DNA of 64,000 nucleotides. Origin: JAUQQI01 sp040289115 (GTDB taxonomy: Bacteria; Chloroflexota; Dehalococcoidia; JAUQQI01). Location of the stretch: contig PSKS01000004.1 in NCBI GenBank assembly GCA_040289115.1, positions 1 to 64,000 on the forward strand. The letters are read 5' to 3'. A program made the position numbers and the translations under genes. The notes under the pieces are model-generated. The model ran no database searches. It worked only from the letters and a program-made list of their open reading frames with translations, and was not told the DNA's origin. This document shows, in pieces, positions 14,971-22,293 of the stretch (position 1 is the stretch's first letter; each line of letters begins with the position of its first letter).

Positions 14971-16612
14971 ACCACCGGAAGTCTATAAAATCAAAGGGGT
15001 TATCCTGCTCAGCCACCACCTTGAGAAAATACCGGTCCGCCGGGTCGGCGAATCCCCGCAAGACCACCGCCGCCAGCCGGTGAAACCTGGCCAGGTGCTC
15101 TTGAAACCGGCGGGTGGCATAGTCGGCCGCCTGGCCCGTGGAGAGGAGGAAAGGCCAGTCGCTGGCCTGCAAAAGGACCAGCTCGCGAGCGGCCTGCCGC
15201 AGGAAATCCCCCAAGCTCCCGGCCAGGTCGTCGTCTACGGCCGCCAGCCGCTCCATCATCCGTTCGGCGGCGTGGATGTGGGGCCACATCCAGCGGTTGG
15301 TATCGTTGTTCCAGGTGTAGTGCCCGCCCCCCTCTCCCCAGGAGCTTTCCGGCAGGTTGATGGCAGCATCCGGTGGGTAATCTTCAAGATAACGGCTGAC
15401 CCGGACAGCTTCAATCCACGGGTGCCGGGCAAGCCGCCGGAAAACCCCGGCCAGCCAATCACAGCCTTCGAACCACCAGTGGCCGAAAAGCTCGGTGTCG
15501 TAGGCCGCCACTACGATGCCCGGCCGACCGGCCTGCCGAAAGTACCCTGCCAGGCGCTCCTCCAAAATGCCCACGAAGTGGTCGGCGTGGGCCCCCACCC
15601 GCTCCCGGGCCCGCTCCGGCTCGTAAAGCAGTTTCCGGCCCAGGTCGCCGCTGGCGTCGGTTACCCGCCAGTAGCGCAGGCCGCTAACGGGGTCCCGCCG
15701 GTGGAACTCCCGGTAGTAAAAATCGCCAGGGTAGCCCTGGGTTGCCGACCACACCTGCAGGCCCGTTCTTTCCTCTCGGCCGAATACGGCTACATTGGAG
15801 TCGCCCACCCAGTAGGGCCGGAAGGTGGTACCCCGACCGGCTACCGGCCGCTCGGTGGCAACCCGCCGCCTTTCCGGGACGGCGTAAGGGCCGATGGCTT
15901 CTCCGGCTGCCTTGCCCACCAGCGCCCCGCCCTCGATGGGCCGGGTATCCGTGAAGAAAAACCTCACCCCCTGGGCCTCCAAAAACTCCTCCAACCCCGG
16001 CTTCCGGATGCCGGTTTCGGGGTGGATAAAGCCCGGCCGGTAGCCGCATTCGGGAAGCCACACTCCGTCGGGGCGGCGGCCAAAGTGGCGCCGGTGGGCC
16101 TCCAGGCCGGTCCGGAGCTGGCCGTAAATGGTGGAGTCCCGCTCTAGGAGGGGGAGATACGGGTGGGTGGCCGGCCCCCCAATAAGCTCCACGTACCCGG
16201 CTTCGGCCAGGGCCCGCAGTCTGGGGACGAGCTGGCGACCGTAGGCCTCAAAGCGAGCCCGGAGTTGGCTGAAATGGCCAGCCCAGAACCGGGCCAGGTC
16301 GGCCATAACCTGGTCCCCGGCCTGGTCGAAGCGCCGGGCGTCCAGCTCCGCCAGACTGAGCCGCTCGTCCAGATAGACCTCGAAGCCAGCCAGAATGTCA
16401 GGGTCGGTCAACTGTTCGGCGAGAATCGGGGTTATCCCAAGGGTTAGACCGAACGGCACCCCCTCCGCCGCCAGGTCCTCGAGGGCGGCAATCAGGGGAA
16501 GGTAGGTGTCCAGGATGGCCTCGTAGAGCATCTCCTCGCCATGGGGCCAGCGGCCGCCCCGGCGAACGTAGGGAAGGTGGGAATGCAGAACCAGGCCGAA
16601 GTAGCCCCTCAT
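14942..16612 (-). CDS. GH57 1,4-alpha-glucan branching enzyme
   Basis: A 556-residue GH57 (beta/alpha)7-barrel enzyme that makes alpha-1,6 branches in glycogen. It starts with GLVLHSHLPYVRR. The catalytic nucleophile Glu (about residue 187) lies in VWLPECGYRPG, and the acid/base Asp (about 369) lies in AAYDTELFGHWWFEG. A helical C-terminal section contains SSWGEGGGHYTWNNDTN. Length fits the Thermus and Thermococcus GH57 branching enzymes. No glycogen synthase or phosphorylase gene is in the window. The start overlaps the preceding gene (ATGA) and AAAGGTG lies just upstream. Confidence 0.93.
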   Translation of the reverse strand: MRGYFGLVLHSHLPYVRRGGRWPHGEEMLYEAILDTYLPLIAALEDLAAEGVPFGLTLGITPILAEQLTDPDILAGFEVYLDERLSLAELDARRFDQAGDQVMADLARFWAGHFSQLRARFEAYGRQLVPRLRALAEAGYVELIGGPATHPYLPLLERDSTIYGQLRTGLEAHRRHFGRRPDGVWLPECGYRPGFIHPETGIRKPGLEEFLEAQGVRFFFTDTRPIEGGALVGKAAGEAIGPYAVPERRRVATERPVAGRGTTFRPYWVGDSNVAVFGREERTGLQVWSATQGYPGDFYYREFHRRDPVSGLRYWRVTDASGDLGRKLLYEPERARERVGAHADHFVGILEERLAGYFRQAGRPGIVVAAYDTELFGHWWFEGCDWLAGVFRRLARHPWIEAVRVSRYLEDYPPDAAINLPESSWGEGGGHYTWNNDTNRWMWPHIHAAERMMERLAAVDDDLAGSLGDFLRQAARELVLLQASDWPFLLSTGQAADYATRRFQEHLARFHRLAAVVLRGFADPADRYFLKVVAEQDNPFDFIDFRWFAKREGSVS

Positions 16613-16821
16613 TGCACCTTTCCGAGGACCCTGCCCTGGGGCCCGGCCAGCTCAGTCGCCACCACCTGTGCGGGGGCGATAACCACCCGCCCGACCCTGG
16701 TGGTGCCTTCAACCTCGACCAGTACCAGGTCACCCACCCGGAGCTGGAGCCCCTGGGCCTCGACAAAGTAGACGCGGCCTGCCCGCTCAAACCGGACCCC
16801 CGCCACGGCCTGCCCCATCAC
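16609..16821 (-). CDS. Short PSP1-like protein downstream of holB
   Basis: A 70-residue beta-rich protein: VAGVRFERAGRVYFVEAQG, then LQLRVGDLVLVEVEG and RVGRVVIAP. It matches the first third of PSP1/YaaT proteins (about 250-280 residues), but the Cys/His-rich and C-terminal parts of PSP1 are absent. In Firmicutes yaaT lies directly after holB, and the same order is seen here. Start is GTG (16821) or the adjacent ATG (16818); both overlap the holB stop, so translation is coupled. Whether it is a trimmed PSP1 or a separate small family is open. Confidence 0.65.
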   Translation of the reverse strand: MMGQAVAGVRFERAGRVYFVEAQGLQLRVGDLVLVEVEGTTRVGRVVIAPAQVVATELAGPQGRVLGKVQ

Positions 16822-17834
16822 TGCAGGGTCGGCAGCCCCAGCACCAGGTTATCCAGCGTCAGGCGGGCGTGGACGTTCTGATCCAGCAGGCGGCGGGCCC
16901 GCCAGAGCTGCCGGATTGCCTCGGCTACCTGATCAAGGGTCAAGTCCCGAGCCGCCCGCCGGATTTCGGCCTCCCGGTCCAAGTTGGTTATGAGCTCGGG
17001 CGCCCCAACCTTTACCAGCAAGACGTCCCGCCACCACTCGGCCAGAAGGTCCAGGGCCTCGAAAACTTGTTCCCGGTCCCGACCGAAGGCTTCGGCCAGC
17101 TCCTGGGCCCAGCGTAGGGCCCCGGCCGGCTCCCCCGAAGCCACCAGCCCCGCCTGCCGGTCCAGCAACTCCTGCCGCCAGCGGAGCCACTCAGCATCCT
17201 GCGCCAGGACCAGCGACCGCCCCACCCGCCCCCGCCCCAGGGCGGCCAGCAGCCGGGCCAGCTTCGGGTCCACCCCCCGCTCCCGGAGCAGGGCAGCCAC
17301 CCGGGCCGTGCCCACCGGCCGCAGTTCCAGCCGAAGACACCGGGACCGCACCGTCTCGGGCAAGGTGGCGTCGTCGGCCGCGATTAGGATGATGAGGACA
17401 TGGGGCGGGGGCTCCTCCAGGGTCTTAAGGAGGGCGTTGGCCGCCTCCACCGTCATGGTCTCCGCATCTAGTACGATAAAAACCCGGTACCGGCCGGCCA
17501 TGGGCAGCAGGCTGGCATCCCGGATGAGCTGCCGAATGGCCCCGATGCCCACCCGGGTGCCCGCCCCCGCCTCGTCCTCGTCGAAGGTCATTCCCCGCCG
17601 AATGACCACCACATCCGGGTGAACCCCTCGGTCAACCCGGACGCACTGGGCGCACCGGCCGCAGGGTGGGTCCTCGCCCTCGCAGTTAACCGCCTTGGCC
17701 AGAAGCATTCCCAGGGTGGCCTTGCCCACACCCGGTGGGCCGACGATAAGGTAGGCCTGGGCGGTCCGGCCGGAGGCCACACTCCGGCGAAGAAAGTCCA
17801 CCGTCCGTTCGTGTCCCACCACCGGCCAGGGCAT
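16818..17834 (-). CDS. holB: DNA polymerase III delta' subunit
   Basis: About 338 residues; a clamp-loader AAA+ subunit. It has a Walker-A-like GPPGVGKAT, a zinc module CEGEDPPCGRCAQC, a helicase-like VFIVLDAETMTVEAANAL (sensor/Walker B region) and ALLKTLEEPPP, a conserved clamp-loader motif. SRC follows in VRSRCLRLELRPV. The C-terminal helical collar is present. The ATG at 17834 is preferred because GGGGAG lies 5 nt upstream; a GTG two codons earlier overlaps the lysA stop. Works with DnaX (encoded at 51.6 kb) and HolA. Confidence 0.92.
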   Translation of the reverse strand: MPWPVVGHERTVDFLRRSVASGRTAQAYLIVGPPGVGKATLGMLLAKAVNCEGEDPPCGRCAQCVRVDRGVHPDVVVIRRGMTFDEDEAGAGTRVGIGAIRQLIRDASLLPMAGRYRVFIVLDAETMTVEAANALLKTLEEPPPHVLIILIAADDATLPETVRSRCLRLELRPVGTARVAALLRERGVDPKLARLLAALGRGRVGRSLVLAQDAEWLRWRQELLDRQAGLVASGEPAGALRWAQELAEAFGRDREQVFEALDLLAEWWRDVLLVKVGAPELITNLDREAEIRRAARDLTLDQVAEAIRQLWRARRLLDQNVHARLTLDNLVLGLPTLQ

Positions 17835-17836
17835 TT

Positions 17837-19165
17837 TCACTCCCCAACATCCAGGGCCATAAGGTCCTCGTAGGTCTCCCGCCGCCGGATTAGGCGGGCC
17901 TGCCCCCCGGAAACTAGCACCACCGCCGGCTTCAAGGCGGCGTTGTAATTACTGGCCATCGCCAGGCAGTAGGCCCCGGCGACAGGGAGGGCCAGGAGGT
18001 CCCCCGCCTCCACGGGGGGCAAATCGATATCCCGGACCAGGATGTCCCCCGACTCGCAGTATTTCCCGACAACGGTGACGGGGCCGGTCGGCAGTTCCCC
18101 AGCCCGGTTGGCCACAATCACCTCGTAGCGGGCGCCGTAAAGGGCGGGCCGGATGTTGTCGGCCATTCCCCCGTCCACCGCCACGTAGGTTCGGACGCCG
18201 GGAATGGTCTTTACCGCCCCAACCCGGTAAACGGCCACCCCGGCAGGCCCTACAATGGACCGCCCCGGCTCGACAATCAGCCTCGGCCGCGGCAAACCCC
18301 ACTGGGTCAGCTTGGCCTGCACGGCCCTGCAGATGACGTCCACGTAGTCCGCCACCGCCGGGGCGGGGTCTTCGGCCAGGTAGGGAATGCCCAGTCCGCC
18401 ACCGGGACTGAACTCCCGGAACTCAAAGCCGCGTCGCCGGGCTGCCTGCCCGACAAAATCGAGGCAGATATCCACCGCCCGCCGGAAGGCCTCCAGGTCG
18501 AAGATCTGTGACCCAATGTGGGCATGGAACCCGACCAGCTCCAGGTTACGGGCCCTAAGGACGGCGTCGACCGCCTCCTCAGCCTGGCCGGTAGCAATGG
18601 GTAGGCCGAACTTGGTGTCGATAACCCCTGTGGTGATGTATTGGTGGGTGTGAGGGTCGATGCCCGGGGTAAGGCGAATCAGCACCGGCTGCCGGCTACC
18701 GGCGGCCAGCCGGTCCAACAGCGCCACCTCGTAAAGGTTATCCACCACGAACCGGCCGACCCCGACCCGGAGGGCTAGCTCGATTTCGTCGGGCGTCTTG
18801 TTATTCCCGTGAAAGTAGACCCGGTCCATGGGAAAGCCGGCGGCGTGGGCGATGGCCACCTCGCCCCCGGAAACCACGTCGAGGCCCAAGCCCTCGTCGG
18901 CGAAGAGCCGAGCCAAGGTGCGGTTTAGAAAGGCCTTGGCGGCGTACACCACCAGCCCGTCCCCGTACTGCCGGCCCAACTCCTCACGGTAGGCCCGGGC
19001 CCGGGCCCGCAGGGTCAGCTCGTCGAAGATGTAAAGGGGGGTGCCGAAGGTGGCCGCCAGCTCGACCACATCGCACCCGCCCACGGCCAGGTGACCCGAA
19101 GGGGTAAGCTCGGCGCTTAGGGGCAGCACCTTTTCCAGGCCGGGTTTGCCGTGAAACAGGGCCAT
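17837..19165 (-). CDS. lysA: Diaminopimelate decarboxylase
   Basis: A 442-residue PLP enzyme for the last step of lysine biosynthesis. Lys77 in VVYAAKAF is the Schiff-base lysine. VYFHGNNKTPDE and GLDVVSGGE are typical barrel segments; GGGLGIPY binds the PLP phosphate; CESGD (about residue 366) has the active-site Cys from the partner subunit; and AGAYCLAMASNYN contains the conserved Tyr. The ATG at 19165 has AAGGAG 6 nt upstream; a TTG just before is less likely. It heads the minus-strand run lysA-holB-PSP1-GH57-EamA. Confidence 0.96.
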   Translation of the reverse strand: MALFHGKPGLEKVLPLSAELTPSGHLAVGGCDVVELAATFGTPLYIFDELTLRARARAYREELGRQYGDGLVVYAAKAFLNRTLARLFADEGLGLDVVSGGEVAIAHAAGFPMDRVYFHGNNKTPDEIELALRVGVGRFVVDNLYEVALLDRLAAGSRQPVLIRLTPGIDPHTHQYITTGVIDTKFGLPIATGQAEEAVDAVLRARNLELVGFHAHIGSQIFDLEAFRRAVDICLDFVGQAARRRGFEFREFSPGGGLGIPYLAEDPAPAVADYVDVICRAVQAKLTQWGLPRPRLIVEPGRSIVGPAGVAVYRVGAVKTIPGVRTYVAVDGGMADNIRPALYGARYEVIVANRAGELPTGPVTVVGKYCESGDILVRDIDLPPVEAGDLLALPVAGAYCLAMASNYNAALKPAVVLVSGGQARLIRRRETYEDLMALDVGE

Positions 19166-19197
19166 CAACCGCTCCTTACCGGGTCTGCGTCTCTATT

Positions 19198-20589
19198 TTA
19201 CCGGGCGACCCCACCGGCAAAAATGTGGAGAAAATTAACTACCGACTTTTCGAAAAGGCGCATCCCTTCGACGGTAGCGTACTCGTTGGGGCTATGAGCC
19301 CGGCCGCCGTGGCCCAGGCCTCCCATCGCAAAGGGCAGGCCCAGAACCTCGGTAAAAAGATAAAAGGGCGCCGACCCACCCAGGTGAGGCCAGACCTCCG
19401 GTTCGAAGCCGAAGTCCCGGAAGCTCTTAATCAGAGCCTGTACCACCTCGGCCCGGACGCTGGTCTTGGCCCAGGGGTAGGCATCGTAGACGACCAGCTC
19501 GATGTCCCCAAAGCCGTGACGGTCCAGGTGCTCCCGAATCCGCCGGATGGTAAGTTCCGGGCGCATGCGGGGAACCAGCCGGCAGTCGAGCTTGGCCCGG
19601 GCCTCGTGGGGAAGAACGGTCTTCGTGCCCTCGGCGACATGGCCCGAAACGATGCCATCAATATTAAGGGTGGGCTGGTATAGGTATTTCTTAAGGAGGT
19701 CCACCCCGGTCAGGTCGTATTTAAAACGGCGGACCTCATGGGCCTGGAGAAAGGTTTCCGGGGTGAATCTCGTCTCCAACGCCTCGAGCAGCTCCTGGTC
19801 CTCGGCGGAAGGTGGCTCGACCTCATCGTAAAAACCGTCGATAAGGACGTGCTTTTGGTCGGGGCTGAGCATGGTAGAAAGGGCATGGATGAGGCGCCAG
19901 GTCGGCGAATGGAACCAGACGGCGTTGCTCCCGTGGACCGCCCGGGTCGTTGGCCCGCCCCAGTCCCCACCCCGACAGACCAGCTCGAAAAAGACAATGC
20001 CCTTCACCCCCAGGTACATAATGACCTTGCCGGTCAGGTCCTGGGAGAAGGCCGGGAAGTAGACGGCATCGGCCCGGAGCCGGTCCTTGTTGGATTTAAC
20101 GAAATCAGGCAGGTGGGGACTCCCCAGCTCCTCTTCCCCCTCAATGACCAGCTTAAAATTGAGGGGGAAGGTACCAGTTACGGCCTTAAAGGTCTCCAGA
20201 ACGTTAAAAAAGCAGGCCAGGGGACCCTTCTGATTGGTGGCACCCCGGTTCACCAGGCAGAGACCGTGGGGCGGAAAGTCGATAATTTCGGCCCCGAAGG
20301 GCGGCACCACCCAGGCCTCCCCGACCACCGGCTGGACATCATACATCCCGTAAACAAGGAGGGTCTTTGGGGCACCGGCATCCAGCTCCCCGTAAACCAC
20401 CGGGTGGCCGGCCGTGGGGCAGACCTCGGCCCGACCCCCCAGCCGGACAAGTTCCGTTGCCAGAAGCTCCGCCATCTCCGGGATACCAGTGCCGTCGGCC
20501 GAGATGGAAGGCTGCCGGACAAAGCGCCTGACCCGGTCCAGGTGGGCTTCAAAGTGCTTGTCAATATGGGCGTAGAGGGCATCCAGCAA
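19198..20589 (-). CDS. M20 family metallopeptidase (dipeptidase-like)
   Basis: About 463 residues with the M20 catalytic domain split by a dimerisation domain. LLVYGMYDVQPVVGEAWVV, NRGATNQKGPL, VIEGEEELGSPHLPDF and PHLGGSAPFYLFTEVLG are visible. Compared with PepV/CNDP-type enzymes (GHYDVQP, GRGATDDKG) the first metal His is Met and the bridging Asp position reads Asn, while the Glu-Glu pair is kept. This departs from canonical dizinc ligands. GGAGG lies only 1 nt before the GTG at 20595 but 7 nt before a TTG two codons later, so the TTG start is chosen. Substrate unknown. Confidence 0.85.
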   Translation of the reverse strand: MLDALYAHIDKHFEAHLDRVRRFVRQPSISADGTGIPEMAELLATELVRLGGRAEVCPTAGHPVVYGELDAGAPKTLLVYGMYDVQPVVGEAWVVPPFGAEIIDFPPHGLCLVNRGATNQKGPLACFFNVLETFKAVTGTFPLNFKLVIEGEEELGSPHLPDFVKSNKDRLRADAVYFPAFSQDLTGKVIMYLGVKGIVFFELVCRGGDWGGPTTRAVHGSNAVWFHSPTWRLIHALSTMLSPDQKHVLIDGFYDEVEPPSAEDQELLEALETRFTPETFLQAHEVRRFKYDLTGVDLLKKYLYQPTLNIDGIVSGHVAEGTKTVLPHEARAKLDCRLVPRMRPELTIRRIREHLDRHGFGDIELVVYDAYPWAKTSVRAEVVQALIKSFRDFGFEPEVWPHLGGSAPFYLFTEVLGLPFAMGGLGHGGRAHSPNEYATVEGMRLFEKSVVNFLHIFAGGVAR

Positions 20590-20655
20590 AGGCACGCCTC
20601 CGTACAGGTTAAGATTCCACCGAATCTTACCACACCCGGGACCGGTCCCGGCCGG

Positions 20656-20692
20656 TGAAAAGGGGGCGGCGCCGACTCCCCAGGCCGCCCCC
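20656..20692 (-). terminator. Intrinsic terminator after the CDGSH gene
   Basis: In the minus-strand direction GGGGGCGGC (20692-20684) pairs perfectly with GCCGCCCCC (20670-20662) across a 13-nt loop, and TTTT follows. It lies 26 bp after the CDGSH stop. Confidence 0.6.
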
Positions 20693-20717
20693 TGGCGGGG
20701 AAAGGACCGGGTGGGTC

Positions 20718-20933
20718 CTAAGCCTTTACTTCCTCTTCGGTGTGCTTAAAGCCGATCTTCTTGTGGGTGCCGTCGCAGAAGGGCTTGTTCTGGGAGCCGC
20801 CGCACCGACATAGCCGGGTCTCACCGTCAACCGTGAGCTCCCGGCCGCTGGGCAACACGATTTTAAACTTACCCCGAACCCAGTAGGGGCCGTTGTTGGT
20901 GGGGGTGATAATGGCAAAATCCTGGTCGGACAT
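20718..20933 (-). CDS. CDGSH iron-sulfur domain protein
   Basis: A 71-residue protein with the [2Fe-2S] ligand pattern of the CDGSH (mitoNEET-like) family: Cys42, Cys44, Cys53 and His57 in LCRCGGSQNKPFCDGTHKK. The N-terminal half is a beta-rich segment like many stand-alone bacterial members. Such small proteins carry a redox-active or transferable cluster; the partner is unknown. AAGGAGG lies 10 nt before the ATG. The upstream 20934-21112 is AT-rich by local standards (TTATAATAAATT around 21003-21014) and probably holds the promoter, and a terminator follows, so it is a single-gene unit. Confidence 0.9.
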   Translation of the reverse strand: MSDQDFAIITPTNNGPYWVRGKFKIVLPSGRELTVDGETRLCRCGGSQNKPFCDGTHKKIGFKHTEEEVKA

Positions 20934-21112
20934 AACCTGTTTGACCTCCTTTTGAGGGTTTGTAAACCCGGCGGGGACGGTTCCCGACCCGGCTTTACTA
21001 AGATTATAATAAATTCTCGCTTTCTTTAGTATAACCCGAGCACAATCAGGTTACAAAGGGCTGAGATGCCCCGGGGCTATTGAGGCTTACGGCCGGCGTA
21101 CCGAAGGGCACC

Positions 21113-22003
21113 CTAGCCCCCGACCCACCAAACCTTAAGCAGCTGCACCAGCGGCCCCGCCGGGCGACCGTGAAGCCGGGCCTGGGCCTCCAGGTAGGGG
21201 GGCAGGTAACGGAGGATCGGGGGCAAGAGGGGTCGGACCCACCGGGCCAGCCGGAATATCCGCTCGGCGTAGGCCGGGTCCCGGACATAGCCGAAGCCCC
21301 GGGCCAGGGGCTCCGGCAAAAGGGCGGCACTGAAGCGGCGGTAGGCCCGCAAAAGCGGCCGCAGCACCGGTGAAAGGCCGAAAAGTTCGTCGGCCAAGCG
21401 GCGGGCGGCCGGTATCACCTGGAGCTGGGCGGCCCGCCGGGCAAAGTAGGCCGAGAATTCGGCCCAGGACCCGGGAAGCTCCTCAGGGAACACCCCGAAA
21501 AGGAGCATTGAAAGGCGGCTTTCGGTATAGTAAGTCCTAAGCTCCGAAGGCGTAAGGGGCCGGACCGTCTTCTCGTAGACCAGCAGGGCGGTATCCGTCA
21601 GGGTCGCCCACACCCAAACCAGGGCATCCACGTCGGTGGCGGCGTAGGGGGCGCCGTCTGGGAGGCGGCCCTGGATGCGGCGGTGGACCCGGTAAACACG
21701 CCAGGCGACCGAGATCGCCTCTTCGAGGCTACCGAAGACCATTGGGAAAACCTGGGCGAAGGTTCGGCGGAACCGGCCCACGGGCTCCCGAGTCACCCGG
21801 GAGTGGTCGGCAATGGCCTGGGCCACGGCCGGGTGGGCCAGCTGCAAAAGGATCGCTCGGCCGGCGCCCAGAAAAATCAGACTCTCCCGATTTACACGCC
21901 AGGTTACAGAATCCGGACCGTAGAGGCCGACGGGCGCCGCGGTGACCCGTCTTCGGAGCTCGGCGATGGCAGCCTCAAACTTTTCCGGGGTTACCCGCTC
22001 CAC
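21113..22003 (-). CDS. DUF2236 / MpaB-like oxygenase-domain protein
   Basis: About 296 residues from GTG 22003. RVTPEKFEAAIAELRRRV and GPDSVTWRVNRESLIFLGAGRAILLQLAHPAVAQAI are the standard family opening, with conserved Arg and His. DALVWVWATLTDTALLVYE contains the usual D-x3-W segment, then YYTESRLSMLLFGVFP follows. The family (DUF2236; rubber oxygenase Lcp and fungal MpaB relatives) is thought to bind heme in studied members. A longer frame to 22348 is rejected because it passes through an intrinsic terminator and a promoter; GTG 22003 matches the family start. The gene has its own promoter and leader. Confidence 0.82.
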   Translation of the reverse strand: MERVTPEKFEAAIAELRRRVTAAPVGLYGPDSVTWRVNRESLIFLGAGRAILLQLAHPAVAQAIADHSRVTREPVGRFRRTFAQVFPMVFGSLEEAISVAWRVYRVHRRIQGRLPDGAPYAATDVDALVWVWATLTDTALLVYEKTVRPLTPSELRTYYTESRLSMLLFGVFPEELPGSWAEFSAYFARRAAQLQVIPAARRLADELFGLSPVLRPLLRAYRRFSAALLPEPLARGFGYVRDPAYAERIFRLARWVRPLLPPILRYLPPYLEAQARLHGRPAGPLVQLLKVWWVGG

Positions 22004-22031
22004 GACCAGGCCAACCGGATATATTTTGGCC

Positions 22032-22070
22032 AAAAAAGGAGCGGGGCCGGGAATGGCCATTCCCGGCCCC
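22032..22070 (-). terminator. Intrinsic terminator in the DUF2236 leader
   Basis: Positions 22043-22070 form a perfect 28-bp palindrome. As RNA on the minus strand it folds into a 12-bp GC-rich stem with a GGCC loop (left arm GGGGCCGGGAAT), followed by GCTCC and TTTTTT (22037-22032). It lies 29 bp before the chosen GTG of the DUF2236 gene, downstream of its promoter, so it would stop transcription before the gene unless relieved. Confidence 0.75.
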
Positions 22071-22203
22071 ACCGGAGAAAGGAGGAGGTGCAAAGGCTCA
22101 GGCGGCAGCAGAACGGTGTGACGAGCGGGGGTGCTGCGATTCCGGGTGTTTTCGGTATTTGGTTGTCTCGGCTCAGCGCTCCCGGTCCCTTCCGGACCGT
22201 CCG
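22038..22203 (-). promoter_or_regulatory. Candidate regulatory leader RNA (or small RNA) upstream of DUF2236 gene
   Basis: About 165 nt run from the expected start point to the terminator. The 5' part has a strong hairpin CGGTCC-GGAAG-GGACCG. Further GC-rich segments (CGGGAGCGC, CACCCCCGCTCG) could pair with parts of the terminator arm region. It contains no start codon followed by an independent short frame, so leader-peptide attenuation is unlikely. It does not match the T-box, SAM-I, TPP, cobalamin, glycine or guanidine-I consensus cores that I can recall. It could also be a free small RNA. Confidence 0.4.
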
Positions 22204-22208
22204 TGAAA

Positions 22209-22237
22209 AATATAACAAACCAGGCCCGGCTTGTCAA
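22209..22237 (-). promoter_or_regulatory. Sigma-70-type promoter upstream of DUF2236 gene
   Basis: Minus strand: -35 TTGACA (22237-22232, perfect), 17-bp spacer, -10 TATATT (22214-22209). Transcription should begin near 22202. It lies between the ggt stop (22294) and the leader with terminator, so it serves the leader and the DUF2236 gene. Confidence 0.75.
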
Positions 22238-22293
22238 GGGGTTTCGGGGGCAAATCGTCAAAATTTTCACAATTTTCCACAGGTTCCCCGTCC

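Noticed and set aside
21045..21085. GGGCTGAGATGCCCCGGGG resembles part of a TPP riboswitch
   Set aside because: The matching ACCC-TTGAACCTGA half lies on the opposite strand or is absent, and the gene order does not fit thiamine genes.
22250..22283. TTTTCCACA (22273-22281) and a similar TTTTCACA just upstream look like DnaA boxes
   Set aside because: One reasonable box and one poor one between ggt and the DUF2236 promoter; no dnaA, dnaN or other origin genes nearby.
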